NCBI RefSeq assembly: GCF_000210295.1
Contig: NC_026738.1
Coordinates: 62,001 to 126,000 of the forward strand
Origin: Trypanosoma brucei gambiense DAL972
Taxonomy: Eukaryota; Euglenozoa; Kinetoplastea; Trypanosomatida; Trypanosomatidae
Direction of reading: 5' to 3'
DNA length: 64,000 nucleotides
Position numbers and translations under genes: made by a program. Below are positions 48,585 to 58,824 of this stretch, piece by piece. The notes below the pieces were generated by a model. It had not been told where the DNA came from. It saw only the letters and a program-made list of their open reading frames with translations, and did not search any database. How positions within the stretch are numbered: the first letter of the stretch is position 1; each line of letters begins with the position of its first letter.

Positions 48585-49766
48585 TCACTCCCTCAGGTAA
48601 CTTGGTGCCTGTTTCCCATTGGTCTCCCCCGCGGCCACATCTTCTTTTGTTCCCGGCCGCCGCTTCCGCAAGAAAAAAATTGTGACAGCGACAATAATGA
48701 GGAAAAGGGGAACGACGGCGCACACCACATAAATGGCAATACGTGTGCCGCTGGACAACTCGGAGGTTCCTCCTTCGGAAAGTTTATCATCATCCTCAAT
48801 AACTCCGTCCTCTTTTTCCGCATCATAATCCTCACCCACTTGTTCCACTTTAAAGTCCTTACCGGGACCAGCGACGGGTTTCAGCGCGGCATCCACATGT
48901 TGCACCTGATCCTTCACTCGGTTAACGGCATTCTGCACCGCCTGACAGGCATCCACGACAGGTTTCATTGCATCAATCGCTTTTTTGTAATGCTCAATCC
49001 ATCCGCTCTCATCAGCGGTGCATGCAGTTGATGTGGAGTATCCGTCCATTCGACACGCGGTCTCGGCGTATTCATTACGGTGGGTGGGACTCGAAGGCTT
49101 TGGTTTAACATCATTCCACTTTTCCATGGCAGCTCCCATTCCGAGATGATCCAAACCTTTCGGTTGGCCTCTGCACTCGATTTCATAAATGCCTTCACCC
49201 ACAGATTTTGTAGGCACACCCCGGCAGTTGTTGTTTTCGTTGTCACTATGCGCGTTACTGGGTTTTTTGGATATGGTCTGGCAATAACTCCTCAACACTT
49301 TTCTAATGCCGGTGTCTTCCGATTCTCCCACTGCCTTCCTGGCGGGCTCCTTGACTTTTGATATGCCACTTTGAATAACCCCAAGTTGCTTCTCAACTTC
49401 CGTCTTGGCGCTGCCGACAACCGCTAGCGCCTCGTCAAGTTCTTTCTTTGCTTTTTCTACCGCCGCCGGGTCTTTTGATCCCTTCCCGTCTGACAGTTTC
49501 TCAAGTCCCTCGCGCTCCTTCTTTATTAAATCAGTTGCGTTATCGATGTACGTAATCTTGTGTTTTGTATGATTTACGATATTTTTTTCACCCTCCCCCA
49601 CTGTATTCGCAAGAGTGTACAAACTGCATAATATTTTCGCACTATTCGCATCGAAGTGTCCGTCTGCTGGTTGCTGGTTCTCGGCAGAGGCAAATGATAC
49701 CAAAGTGAACCAAAACGGCACCAGGAGTTGAAGCGACATCTTCACACGCATAAATTCCGTATGCAT
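48585..49766 (-). CDS. ISG-like type I membrane glycoprotein
   Basis: The 393-codon frame encodes a surface protein related to the invariant surface glycoproteins. Three methionines are possible starts (1, 6 and 10); Met10 gives the most typical signal peptide (MSLQLLVPFWFTLVSFASA), but the first ATG is kept here. The ectodomain has the ISG cysteine layout: one in a LC motif near residue 47, then YC, NNC, EC, C and C. Charged helical repeats (AKKELDEALAVVGSAK) lie between the first two cysteines. An acidic segment and a membrane helix near residues 340-368 follow, then a short basic tail with lysines. It is the most diverged of the three ISG-like genes and the last of the leftward unit. Ligand unknown; T. 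brucei ISG65 binds complement C3, which does not prove the same here. Confidence 0.85.
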   Translation of the reverse strand: MHTEFMRVKMSLQLLVPFWFTLVSFASAENQQPADGHFDANSAKILCSLYTLANTVGEGEKNIVNHTKHKITYIDNATDLIKKEREGLEKLSDGKGSKDPAAVEKAKKELDEALAVVGSAKTEVEKQLGVIQSGISKVKEPARKAVGESEDTGIRKVLRSYCQTISKKPSNAHSDNENNNCRGVPTKSVGEGIYEIECRGQPKGLDHLGMGAAMEKWNDVKPKPSSPTHRNEYAETACRMDGYSTSTACTADESGWIEHYKKAIDAMKPVVDACQAVQNAVNRVKDQVQHVDAALKPVAGPGKDFKVEQVGEDYDAEKEDGVIEDDDKLSEGGTSELSSGTRIAIYVVCAVVPLFLIIVAVTIFFLRKRRPGTKEDVAAGETNGKQAPSYLRE

Positions 49767-50328
49767 ATATGAATATATGAAAATATGAACTGATATATGA
49801 ATATATTACAAACGAGGAGTGTAAAATCACTTCACTCTTGCCGAATTTTTTTCTTTAAAAAAAAAAAAAGAGTGCTCCCCACTGCAGACGCAAGAAGACA
49901 ATATCCGATACTGTAGCTATTGTGTCTACTTTGATTCCTGTGCGTATGCAAAGAAAACAAAAATGGACAGGTGGGACAAAATAATTTTCAATCCCAGCAA
50001 GTTGCCTACAGAGAAGTTACGGAGCTAAAGCAAACAGCAGCGCCAATAATGACGATAACAACAATAAATGAATTCAAATGACCGCTGGATAAAAGCGTCG
50101 TATTCGCTCAATAACACTCTTTACATTACTTCAACATGTTGCTGCGTTTGGACTGGAAGTGCACTGAGGAGGGGGGAAAAAAAAAAAAGAAAGTAACGCA
50201 TGCAACGACTGCATCTTTTCCTTTTCAGTATTGATAAAGGCGAGGAAACGGGAAGGAGGAAGAGGCGGTGTTCGTGAATCAGCGAAACCGAATTGAATAT
50301 CAAAAACAAGAAAAAAAATGGAGAAACG
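49767..50328. other. Intergenic spacer between ISG-like genes 1 and 2
   Basis: AT-rich spacer. On the - strand it carries a run of T (49857-49869 read inverted) that could serve as pyrimidine tract for splicing of the ISG-like gene at 48585. No gene seen. Confidence 0.5.
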
Positions 50329-51450
50329 CTAACAATCCTCCTCTTCCTCAGCGACTGCGGAAACGGGAGCGTAAGCACTCTGCACCTTCAAGCTGTTCTT
50401 TATGCAGCGAAATAGCAAGAAACCGAGAACCAAAAAGAGTAACGAAGCAGTCACCACAATTATACACGTGACAATGTCCTTCGATATTATTCCGTCTATA
50501 GACGATTTCAATGACTTCTTCTCATGGTGCTTTCCAGTCGGGGTAGAGGATCGCACCAATTCCTTCAACGCATTCTTGTGCTTTTTCAACTCCTCAGCAG
50601 CGTTATGAACACTTTTTGTTGCCTCCTCCAACTTCTTAAGTTCCTGTAGGGAAGAATTATAATCTCCCGTCCATTCCTCCTCAGGCACCGTACACGGACC
50701 CTCTGAAGCATATCCGTGACTTATGCAACTCGCATTCCATTGCTTGCTCGTATGTTTAACAACTGCAAGCCCCGGTTTTGCACCATCCCAAGCGTTTATT
50801 GCATTCGACATGGCCTCATATGTGACGTTAGCAGCAGTCACATTATCAGAACCTCCAATACTCTTACAATCAATTTTGAAGGCACCGGCTCCAGCAGCCG
50901 CAGCAATGCCATCGTCGCAGTTATTATTCACATTATGACTCTTCTTACCTTCCTTTGCACCAGTAACTGTTGTATTGCAGTATATCGTCAGTACCTTATT
51001 CATTCCTTTGCTCTCAGAATCCCCCACTGCCTTTTTTGCATGTTCCACGGCTTTGCTGGAGGCGTTTGTAATAATTTCATGTTGCTTCTTCACTTCTTCA
51101 TCAGCTTTTGCGCTGGCGTTCAACACCGCATCGAGATGCCTCTTTATCGCATCCCCCACCGTTGCGTTCTTTGCTTTTATGGAGTCAACTAACTTACCAA
51201 CCTTCTGCCGTGTCCTGTTCAAAGCAGAGGATGTGTTCTGAATAAACTTAATCTTCTGTGCTGTGGTATTTAAAATACCATCCGCAACACTTTGCATGGA
51301 TCCCGCAAGGCCATACATGATGCATAATGCCCTAGCTCCTTCTTTATTAAATCTCTTGAGGGCAGGGCGCTGGCCTTTCTCAGCCGCAGCAAATGCAACG
51401 GCAGTAATTACTGATGCCAAAATGTAGGAGTGACGCAATCTTGCCCCCAT
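50329..51450 (-). CDS. ISG-like type I membrane glycoprotein, mosaic copy A
   Basis: 373 residues: signal peptide (about 1-23), ectodomain with cysteines C43, C158, C178, C195, C242 and C253 in the same order and local context as ISG75, many N-glycosylation sequons, membrane helix at about 326-349 and a short tail ending in acidic residues and Cys. Compared with the gene at 52466-53599, two blocks are almost identical in DNA (50592-51055 and 51268-51450 plus about 150 bases of 5' flank), while the helical segment between the first two cysteines (51056-51267) and the whole stalk, membrane helix and tail (50329-50591) are unrelated or strongly diverged. That pattern points to segmental gene conversion. 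A tail ending EEEEDC is unusual for the family. Confidence 0.88.
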   Translation of the reverse strand: MGARLRHSYILASVITAVAFAAAEKGQRPALKRFNKEGARALCIMYGLAGSMQSVADGILNTTAQKIKFIQNTSSALNRTRQKVGKLVDSIKAKNATVGDAIKRHLDAVLNASAKADEEVKKQHEIITNASSKAVEHAKKAVGDSESKGMNKVLTIYCNTTVTGAKEGKKSHNVNNNCDDGIAAAAGAGAFKIDCKSIGGSDNVTAANVTYEAMSNAINAWDGAKPGLAVVKHTSKQWNASCISHGYASEGPCTVPEEEWTGDYNSSLQELKKLEEATKSVHNAAEELKKHKNALKELVRSSTPTGKHHEKKSLKSSIDGIISKDIVTCIIVVTASLLFLVLGFLLFRCIKNSLKVQSAYAPVSAVAEEEEDC

Positions 51451-52465
51451 ACCTTTACTACTAGTTTCAACGACACACTAAGCCTGAAATGCAATAACCA
51501 CAACACATCCACATTCATTTTTTTTATACGTACAAATACGTACAAATATATAAACAAGGGAAAAACATTGTATAAAACAGTAATGAGGAGTAACAAAGAT
51601 GCAACCTAATGAAAGCAATGCACGAAATCAAACGATGCACCAAATGGCACTGTTGAAACACCGCTTTAATCATAAAGTCACGAACCGTATGTTTTCAGTG
51701 CATGGTGACATGGTGAGTAGACAGGGGAACACTAAGCCAAATGAAAATTTTATGGATTACCACGACACCAACACTGGTCGCAACGGCCACGAAATGAGGA
51801 GAGGGATGCGGGGGGGGAAAGAAAAAAAAAAGAAAAAAGAAAAATTAGCAAAACAAAAGATAAAGGGAAGCAACGAAATGATCGAAGCTGGTCATAAGAA
51901 GGAATCCAAAAGAAATCCAATGAAAGAAAGAAATGAAACAAACCAAAACATCTGGCGTGAGTAACATGTTGTGTGAGCATGTCTGTCAGTTTACCCACTA
52001 ATATACAGTAATAAGAAAGATAACCCTCCAAATCCGCCTCAAGAACAAAATCCCTAAAGAAAGGAACGCCTCAATTCAAGTTGCGAAGACACAAAATTGT
52101 GTGAGTGTATTCACCGCACTGTAAACCCACTCCAACAAAAACAACGTAATTCTAACGAAATGACAACGAGTGGACAAAGCGTATAAAATAGGTATGAAAA
52201 TAACAGCAACTATAATCGTAAAGCATAGCAAGACCAACGCATTACGCATTACGAACCCAAGCACACTAACGACAACCTCGTCAAAACATACACATCCAAC
52301 CGCTCCACCGCATCGGAAAGGAGAAAGGAGAAAGTCGGCAGACTCATGCACAGGTGACGGAAAATCTTCCGTTGCAAAGAAAAAAAAATGAGAGAGAGCG
52401 AAGTCGAGCAAACGAAACACAAAAATAAACAAAAAAAGAACACAAACATTGTAACGGCACGACGA
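51451..52465. other. Intergenic region between ISG-like genes 2 and 3
   Basis: The first 150 bases (to about 51604) are the 5' flank shared with the next ISG-like gene. The rest is A-rich on the + strand with pyrimidine tracts on the - strand (for example 51825-51845 and 52378-52388 read inverted). Rightward and leftward short frames overlap; none is recognised. Confidence 0.5.
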
Positions 52466-53599
52466 CTATATCATGAGTCGAGACCCTGACCTCTTGGTCC
52501 CAAAAGCGCTACCTCTGTTAAACCCTCGACGATTCATTAGCAAAAGTAATACACTAGTTGCGGGCACTATAGCCACAAAGCAAATGGCAACGGCAACAAG
52601 ATAACCAACAATGTCCGTGCCGCGATCCGAACTGTCGGGTGCCGGGACCAATGGTTCCGTAAGAGAATCATTACGATTTAAGTTGGAGGATCGCATCAGC
52701 CGCTGCACCATATCACCCGTCTGCGTTTTCATACCCTCAGCAGCGTTATGAACACTTTTTGTTGCCTCCTCCAACTTCTTAAGTTCCTGTAGGGAAGAAT
52801 TATAATCTCCCGTCCATTCCTCCTCAGGCACCGTACACGGACCCTCTGAAGCATATCCGTGACTTATGCAACTCGCATTCCATTGCTTGCTCGTATGTTT
52901 AACAACTGCAAGCCCCGGTTTTGCACCATCCCAAGCGTTTATTGCATTCGACATGGCCTCATATGTGACGTTAGCAGCAGTCACATTATCAGAACCTCCA
53001 ATACTCTTACAATCAATTTTGAAGGCACCGGCTCCAGCAGCCGCAGCAATGCCATCGTCGCAGTTATTATTCACATTATGACTCTTCTTACCTTCCTTTG
53101 CACCAGTAACTGTTGTATTGCAGTATATCGTCAGTACCTTATTCATTCCTTTGCTCTCAGAATCCCCCACTGCCTTTTTTGCATGTTCCACGGCTTTGCG
53201 GGAAGCGCCAGCAATAATTTCATGTTGCTCCTTTAGCTTTCTTTGGCCCCAGTCGAGAACTTCAAGTGCATCCTCTAGCTCCTTCTTTGCCCTGCTAAAC
53301 TTTGCCGCATCTTCTATTGTCTCACCTTCCTCACGCTCCATCTGAACAACCTCCTCATGCCTAGCTTTAATCAGAACGAATGCTTCTTCAATATAAGCGA
53401 TTTTATCGTGCATACTCTTTAAAATACCATCCGCAACACTTTGCATGGATCCCGCAAGGCCATACATGATGCATAATGCCCTAGCTCCTTCTTTATTAAA
53501 TCTCTTGAGAGCAGGGCGCTGGCCTTTCTCAGCCGCAGCAAATGCAACGGCAGTAATTACTGATGCCAAAATGTAGGAGTGACGCAATCTTGCGCCCAT
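52466..53599 (-). CDS. ISG-like type I membrane glycoprotein, mosaic copy B
   Basis: 377 residues with the same signal peptide and the same six-cysteine core as mosaic copy A. The helical segment between the first two cysteines is different (KSMHDKIAYIEEAFVLIKAR) and resembles the corresponding part of the ISG-like gene at 48585. The stalk, membrane helix (about 335-358) and tail (NRRGFNRGSAFGTKRS) are unlike copy A. The tail is basic and has only one lysine, so ubiquitin-dependent turnover as in ISG75 may differ. The start ATG and 5' flank are shared with copy A, so splicing signals should be equivalent. Confidence 0.88.
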   Translation of the reverse strand: MGARLRHSYILASVITAVAFAAAEKGQRPALKRFNKEGARALCIMYGLAGSMQSVADGILKSMHDKIAYIEEAFVLIKARHEEVVQMEREEGETIEDAAKFSRAKKELEDALEVLDWGQRKLKEQHEIIAGASRKAVEHAKKAVGDSESKGMNKVLTIYCNTTVTGAKEGKKSHNVNNNCDDGIAAAAGAGAFKIDCKSIGGSDNVTAANVTYEAMSNAINAWDGAKPGLAVVKHTSKQWNASCISHGYASEGPCTVPEEEWTGDYNSSLQELKKLEEATKSVHNAAEGMKTQTGDMVQRLMRSSNLNRNDSLTEPLVPAPDSSDRGTDIVGYLVAVAICFVAIVPATSVLLLLMNRRGFNRGSAFGTKRSGSRLMI

Positions 53600-54258
53600 A
53601 CCTTTACTACTAGTTTCAACGACACACTAAGCCTGAAATGCAATAACCACAACACATCCACATTCATTTTTTTTATACGTACAAATACGTACAAATATAT
53701 AAACAAGGGAAAAACATTGTATAAAACAGTAATGAGGAGTAACAAAGATGCAACAGGACACAAGCTGAACAAAACAACACGAGCACTAACATAGACTATG
53801 CATAAATATATATATAGATAAATAAGTATATTTATGCCGAGTGTATGATGTCACGGTAAATAGAGCATGGCATGAAATAAAACTATTACACCATAATGCT
53901 ACTGACCTCATACCACTCACGTAACGCTCAGGAACAAAAAAAAGGGGTTGGAACAAAAAAAGAAAATTATATGTATCGTGTCTCACATACAACAGAACCA
54001 CCTTAGATCATGTGATAAAGAGAAAAAATATATAACCGTGCTCTCAGAGTGCCGGAAGCAGTCTACTGATGTCATTAACATCAGAAGAAAACTGGTAGCA
54101 CCTGATATGTTATAGTTGACATCCTATTTGTAAAAATAAAACCGTTGAAACATACTCGCTTAAATTTACCGTCTTGAGTCTACCATTAAAGTTATTAAAT
54201 GAAATTCATGTCTGCTCGTATTATCCTCCTCACGCTGAAGTAACATGGATTATAGACC
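53600..54258. other. Intergenic region between ISG-like gene 3 and the trans-sialidase-like gene
   Basis: Contains the ISG-like 5' flank (53600-53754), then one copy of a direct repeat (53735-53946), then what should be the 3' UTR of the trans-sialidase-like gene. No gene seen. Confidence 0.5.
53735..53946. repeat. Direct repeat flanking the trans-sialidase-like gene, copy 1
   Basis: About 212 bases that recur in the same orientation at 56787-57003, with a few substitutions and a small length change in an ATA-rich stretch. It overlaps the 5' flank of the ISG-like gene family; the first 20 bases also occur at about 51585-51604. Confidence 0.88.
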
Positions 54259-56586
54259 TCATTTCCTTACATCCAGTGTGTCATCAGTGATATCCACAGT
54301 GTATGGGTTATATCCCGCCGGCATCTGTGGTAATCCCGCACCCGGCCGCATGGCAGCGTTTTGGGCTGCCCTCCGCTGCCGCAATACGAAGAACCCAACC
54401 AAACCAAGCACGATAAGTAACGCTGGGACCACTACAGCCGCAATCCATGCCAGGTTGCGACCACCCGATTTTCCGCCTTGACCATCCCCATGATCTCCAT
54501 TATCCTCATCCTCGTCTTCCAAGACAGCATCAAATGTACTTCTGTGCTTTACTGCAAGTAGCGCCTTCACATCAGCTACGCTTAGCTCATGGCTGTACAA
54601 AAGCATGTTGAATACGGTAACACTCAGGTCGCCAGTTGCCTCACCCTTTCCGATCACTCGCTCGTTGGCTCCAACATATATCTCGTGTATCTCTGCCGAC
54701 TGCGACAACGGCACAATACTGCCCTGACCATCCCCTACACGATTCCCGTCAATGTACGTATGGGCAACGCCGCCTCGCACGGTCAAGACAACCTGGTAGG
54801 TTTTCCCCTCCTCCAGAGCGAGTGTTTTGGCGCCAGCTGTCGTACCACTCAATTGGGCCCACGCCTTTTCGTCGTACCAGATACCCACGTCTGCAATTAA
54901 GCCGGATTTGTTCCTCACGCCCACTCCAAGAAGTGGAGTGGGGTTCTTTGGTGCCTTATGGACGGCCACGCTCATCACGACTGTCAGCCCGTTGTCAATC
55001 AAATGGTACACTTTATTCTCATTTTTGCCAGATACGGGAAATACAACATGTGCGGCGCGTGTGCCCAAAGTGAAACCGGTGGTGACCCTCTTTACAGGGC
55101 CTTGTAGCGCACCATCCATGCCAAGGTATCCGTCACGCCAATGCGTGCGGTTGGCCACTTCAGACCAAAACCCAACGAGGCCCACCGTTGGGTCAAACTT
55201 TGGCGCTGACGTGCTCTCCTCGCCCGTAGTGCCATAAAGCGCCATCACACTCCCGTCCACCTTCCTCCACAAACCCACCACTGCCTTCAGTTCATGCACA
55301 CGGTCGGTGAGATCGGTAAAGAAAATGCTTTTCAACTGGCTGAAACCCTCCTCATGCAGGGAGTACAGCCCACTCTCAGTGTGCAGGAGGGCACTAAAAG
55401 ATAAAATGGATAAATGACCAGAGGAAATCGCCCCGAGGCAATGCGTCCGCTTGCTATCCGTCACCCAAAGGAGGAGCGGCCTCAATCCCGCATTCCCTGA
55501 ATTGAAGAAGGCGCGGTAAGCAAATAGGATCACATCCGACCCATCCACCTTCATGTTCACGAAGTCACCTCGGTCGTCGTCATCGGAGTGATACTGGAAA
55601 TTGGACAGTGCGTGCCTTTCACCCTCCGTAGCGTCAGTCCACGTCATCCCCACGTCTACGGATCGATACATCTTGTTTTTCGTCTGGTGTGCAACTACAA
55701 GCAGCAATTCCTTCTTCCACACAAGCAGGCTGGGCTCCGTGCAATCGTCGATGTCCAGTTTAGCCGGGGTGAAGCTCCATGACTCACTCTCGTGCTTATA
55801 ACGCGCAATAATGCATGTCTTAGCCCCACTCTCAGCGGACGTGACGAGAGGGAAAAGTATGGTGTCGCCCACAACAGCACCCTTTCCACCACTCTCGAAG
55901 AATTCCTTCCATGAATGCTCCAATAGCGGCCTCTTGAACGTATCAGTTAGCGATGAAGGCTTATTCCACTTCACAACCTTGCCATCTTCCGCACCGCGGC
56001 CGCCAATAGTGCCCACGAAAAGCTTCACCTCTAAGTCGAACGCACCCTCTTGAGGTTCTACATCCTTCGCCTTGTTGCTGCTGAGTGAAAGAAGGAAAAT
56101 CTTATCCTTCAGTACTATTGCCCTGGGGCCGTATTGAGCGTAGCGATGATCGGCCACCGGCTCATTCACGAAAACATTCTCAGTCTTCCATTTTTTCTCT
56201 GACATCCAACCCGCCGCCTGTGCGCTCTGGTGAGTCTCGCCAAGTGCAATAGTCTTTAGCCACATTCCGGCGTATCCGGCAGTCCACGCGTTATATCGTG
56301 CTTCAGCGAGGGCAACAACACTCCCACCCACCGCCACGAGTGAATTACCTTCGAATAAACCGTGTTTCACATCATGACTCGAGTCACTGTGCGACAACAA
56401 ACTTTCTCTATTCCACGGTTTGAATAATTCCACCCTCCGCTTCTCAACTCCTGCAGGTTGCGAAGATGAGCCATTACTGCACACGGGGAGCAAAAGGACT
56501 GAAGCAACCAATAGTAGTAATGGTGTGTGCATCCTTTTGTAACTTTTCTCCCGTGTAGGGAAGTCATCTTTCATCCATACTCTCAT
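54259..56586 (-). CDS. Trans-sialidase-like surface protein, probably catalytically inactive
   Basis: 775 residues from the ATG at 56586. The frame continues upstream to a GTG, and a possible splice acceptor AG lies at 56602-56603, so a shorter start at 56532 remains possible. A hydrophobic signal segment (residues 20-35) is followed by a sialidase propeller with one clear Asp box (SVDVGMTW, 309-316), then a lectin-like domain with a VTVFNMLLY motif, an acidic stalk, a membrane helix (about 715-740) and a short tail. Aligned by eye to the well-known T. cruzi enzyme, the FRIP arginine is replaced (FEGN, E79), the acid/base aspartate position is Ala103, and the nucleophile tyrosine position is Phe397. 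The general-base glutamate E412 and an arginine R97 remain. It likely keeps the fold for binding but not transfer of sialic acid. The membrane anchor by helix rather than GPI is also notable. Confidence 0.85.
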   Translation of the reverse strand: MRVWMKDDFPTREKSYKRMHTPLLLLVASVLLLPVCSNGSSSQPAGVEKRRVELFKPWNRESLLSHSDSSHDVKHGLFEGNSLVAVGGSVVALAEARYNAWTAGYAGMWLKTIALGETHQSAQAAGWMSEKKWKTENVFVNEPVADHRYAQYGPRAIVLKDKIFLLSLSSNKAKDVEPQEGAFDLEVKLFVGTIGGRGAEDGKVVKWNKPSSLTDTFKRPLLEHSWKEFFESGGKGAVVGDTILFPLVTSAESGAKTCIIARYKHESESWSFTPAKLDIDDCTEPSLLVWKKELLLVVAHQTKNKMYRSVDVGMTWTDATEGERHALSNFQYHSDDDDRGDFVNMKVDGSDVILFAYRAFFNSGNAGLRPLLLWVTDSKRTHCLGAISSGHLSILSFSALLHTESGLYSLHEEGFSQLKSIFFTDLTDRVHELKAVVGLWRKVDGSVMALYGTTGEESTSAPKFDPTVGLVGFWSEVANRTHWRDGYLGMDGALQGPVKRVTTGFTLGTRAAHVVFPVSGKNENKVYHLIDNGLTVVMSVAVHKAPKNPTPLLGVGVRNKSGLIADVGIWYDEKAWAQLSGTTAGAKTLALEEGKTYQVVLTVRGGVAHTYIDGNRVGDGQGSIVPLSQSAEIHEIYVGANERVIGKGEATGDLSVTVFNMLLYSHELSVADVKALLAVKHRSTFDAVLEDEDEDNGDHGDGQGGKSGGRNLAWIAAVVVPALLIVLGLVGFFVLRQRRAAQNAAMRPGAGLPQMPAGYNPYTVDITDDTLDVRK

Positions 56587-57668
56587 GCTGGTACCTGGCT
56601 CCTGCAAATGCACAGGTTATATTCCGATAAAATTCCCCACGTTATCTTTTCACAATAATCGTCACTTGAGTCAGGCCTTCCGTCTATGGGGCGCGTTAGG
56701 CTCTGTATTATTTCACCGTAGGCGATCACTTCCTTTTCTTGTGTGAATGTCTGAATAAAAGTTAATTAAAAGCAAATGAAAATTATAGGAGTAACAAAGA
56801 TGCAACGGGACACAAGTTGAACAAAACAACACGAGCACTAACATAGACTATGCATAAATATATATAGATAAATAAAGATAAATATATTTATGCCGAGTGT
56901 ATGATGTCACGGTAAATAGAGCATGGCATGAAATAAAACTATTACACCATAATGCTACTGACCTCATACCACTCACGTAACGCTCAGGAACAAAAAAAAA
57001 GGGAGCTGGAATAGAAGAGATTAAGAGACACGCGTTGCAGTGCTCATCCCAATTCGTGTTAAAGCTACATGGAGGGAAAAAATGATATAATAAATGCAAA
57101 CATGAAGAATGTCACTAACACTATTCTTGAGAGCGCTGTTGATTTTACTACTGGAAATCTTCTTCAAGAGTGGCAAGTTGGTTTGCATTGAAGTTTTTAT
57201 ACCTCCAATAACAACACCTTAAAGGTAGATCCCCTATTGTTTCCCTCCTTCGCGTCGCAGCAGAGTAACAAAAATGGTTTTGTCCATCAGACATATTACG
57301 GAAAAAAGTGAAAGCAAATACATTCCATTTTGTTTCTTTTCAAACACAAAAAAAAAACAGATGGAAAAAAAAATACCAATACCAATATGATTCCGGACAC
57401 TTTTGCAAGTTATTGAGGTTGTCAATATCCTCATCTCGCAAGAAATTCAGGCATTCCCAAGTGTTAACCTTATGAGCCGAAATCTTCACATTATTTTTAA
57501 ATTAAAAAAATAAAAATAAAAAAAACAGCACGGACAGGGGCCCCCAACACATGTGTCCCCCACCCCCGGGCCCTCCCAGCCCTCTTTCCTTCAAATAGAA
57601 ACGACAACAAACCTCTTCACACATTCGCCTCCTTCGCAATGCTATGGAACACGAGGGGACAAAAACAG
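56587..57668. other. Intergenic region upstream of the trans-sialidase-like gene
   Basis: Holds the second direct repeat (56787-57003) and AT-rich sequence. On the - strand, T-rich tracts near 57348-57376 may serve as a pyrimidine tract. No gene seen up to the tRNA. Confidence 0.5.
56787..57003. repeat. Direct repeat flanking the trans-sialidase-like gene, copy 2
   Basis: Same-orientation partner of 53735-53946, about 95 percent alike by eye. Together they bracket the trans-sialidase-like gene and its flanks in about 3.05 kb. Confidence 0.88.
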
Positions 57669-57740
57669 CATCCGTGACAGGATTCGAACCTGCAACCCTC
57701 TGATCCGTAGTCAGATGCTCTTCCATTGAGCCACACGGAC
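57669..57740 (-). tRNA. tRNA-Arg (anticodon ACG)
   Basis: On the - strand a 72-base cloverleaf can be drawn. Acceptor GTCCGTG pairs with CACGGAT (with a terminal G-U), and a D-arm fits the A box (TGGCTCAATGG). The anticodon stem CTGAC-loop carries ACG, the T-arm carries the B box (GGTTCGAATCC), and the discriminator is G. A T run follows at once (57661-57665 read inverted), matching Pol III termination. ACG reads CGN arginine codons after deamination to ICG. It lies between the surface-protein cluster and the housekeeping genes. Confidence 0.95.

Positions 57741-58824
<1,084 letters not shown>

Noticed and set aside
48128..48685. 185-codon rightward frame overlapping the end of an ISG-like gene
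   Set aside because: It starts without ATG, runs through homopolymers and overlaps a well-supported gene on the other strand.
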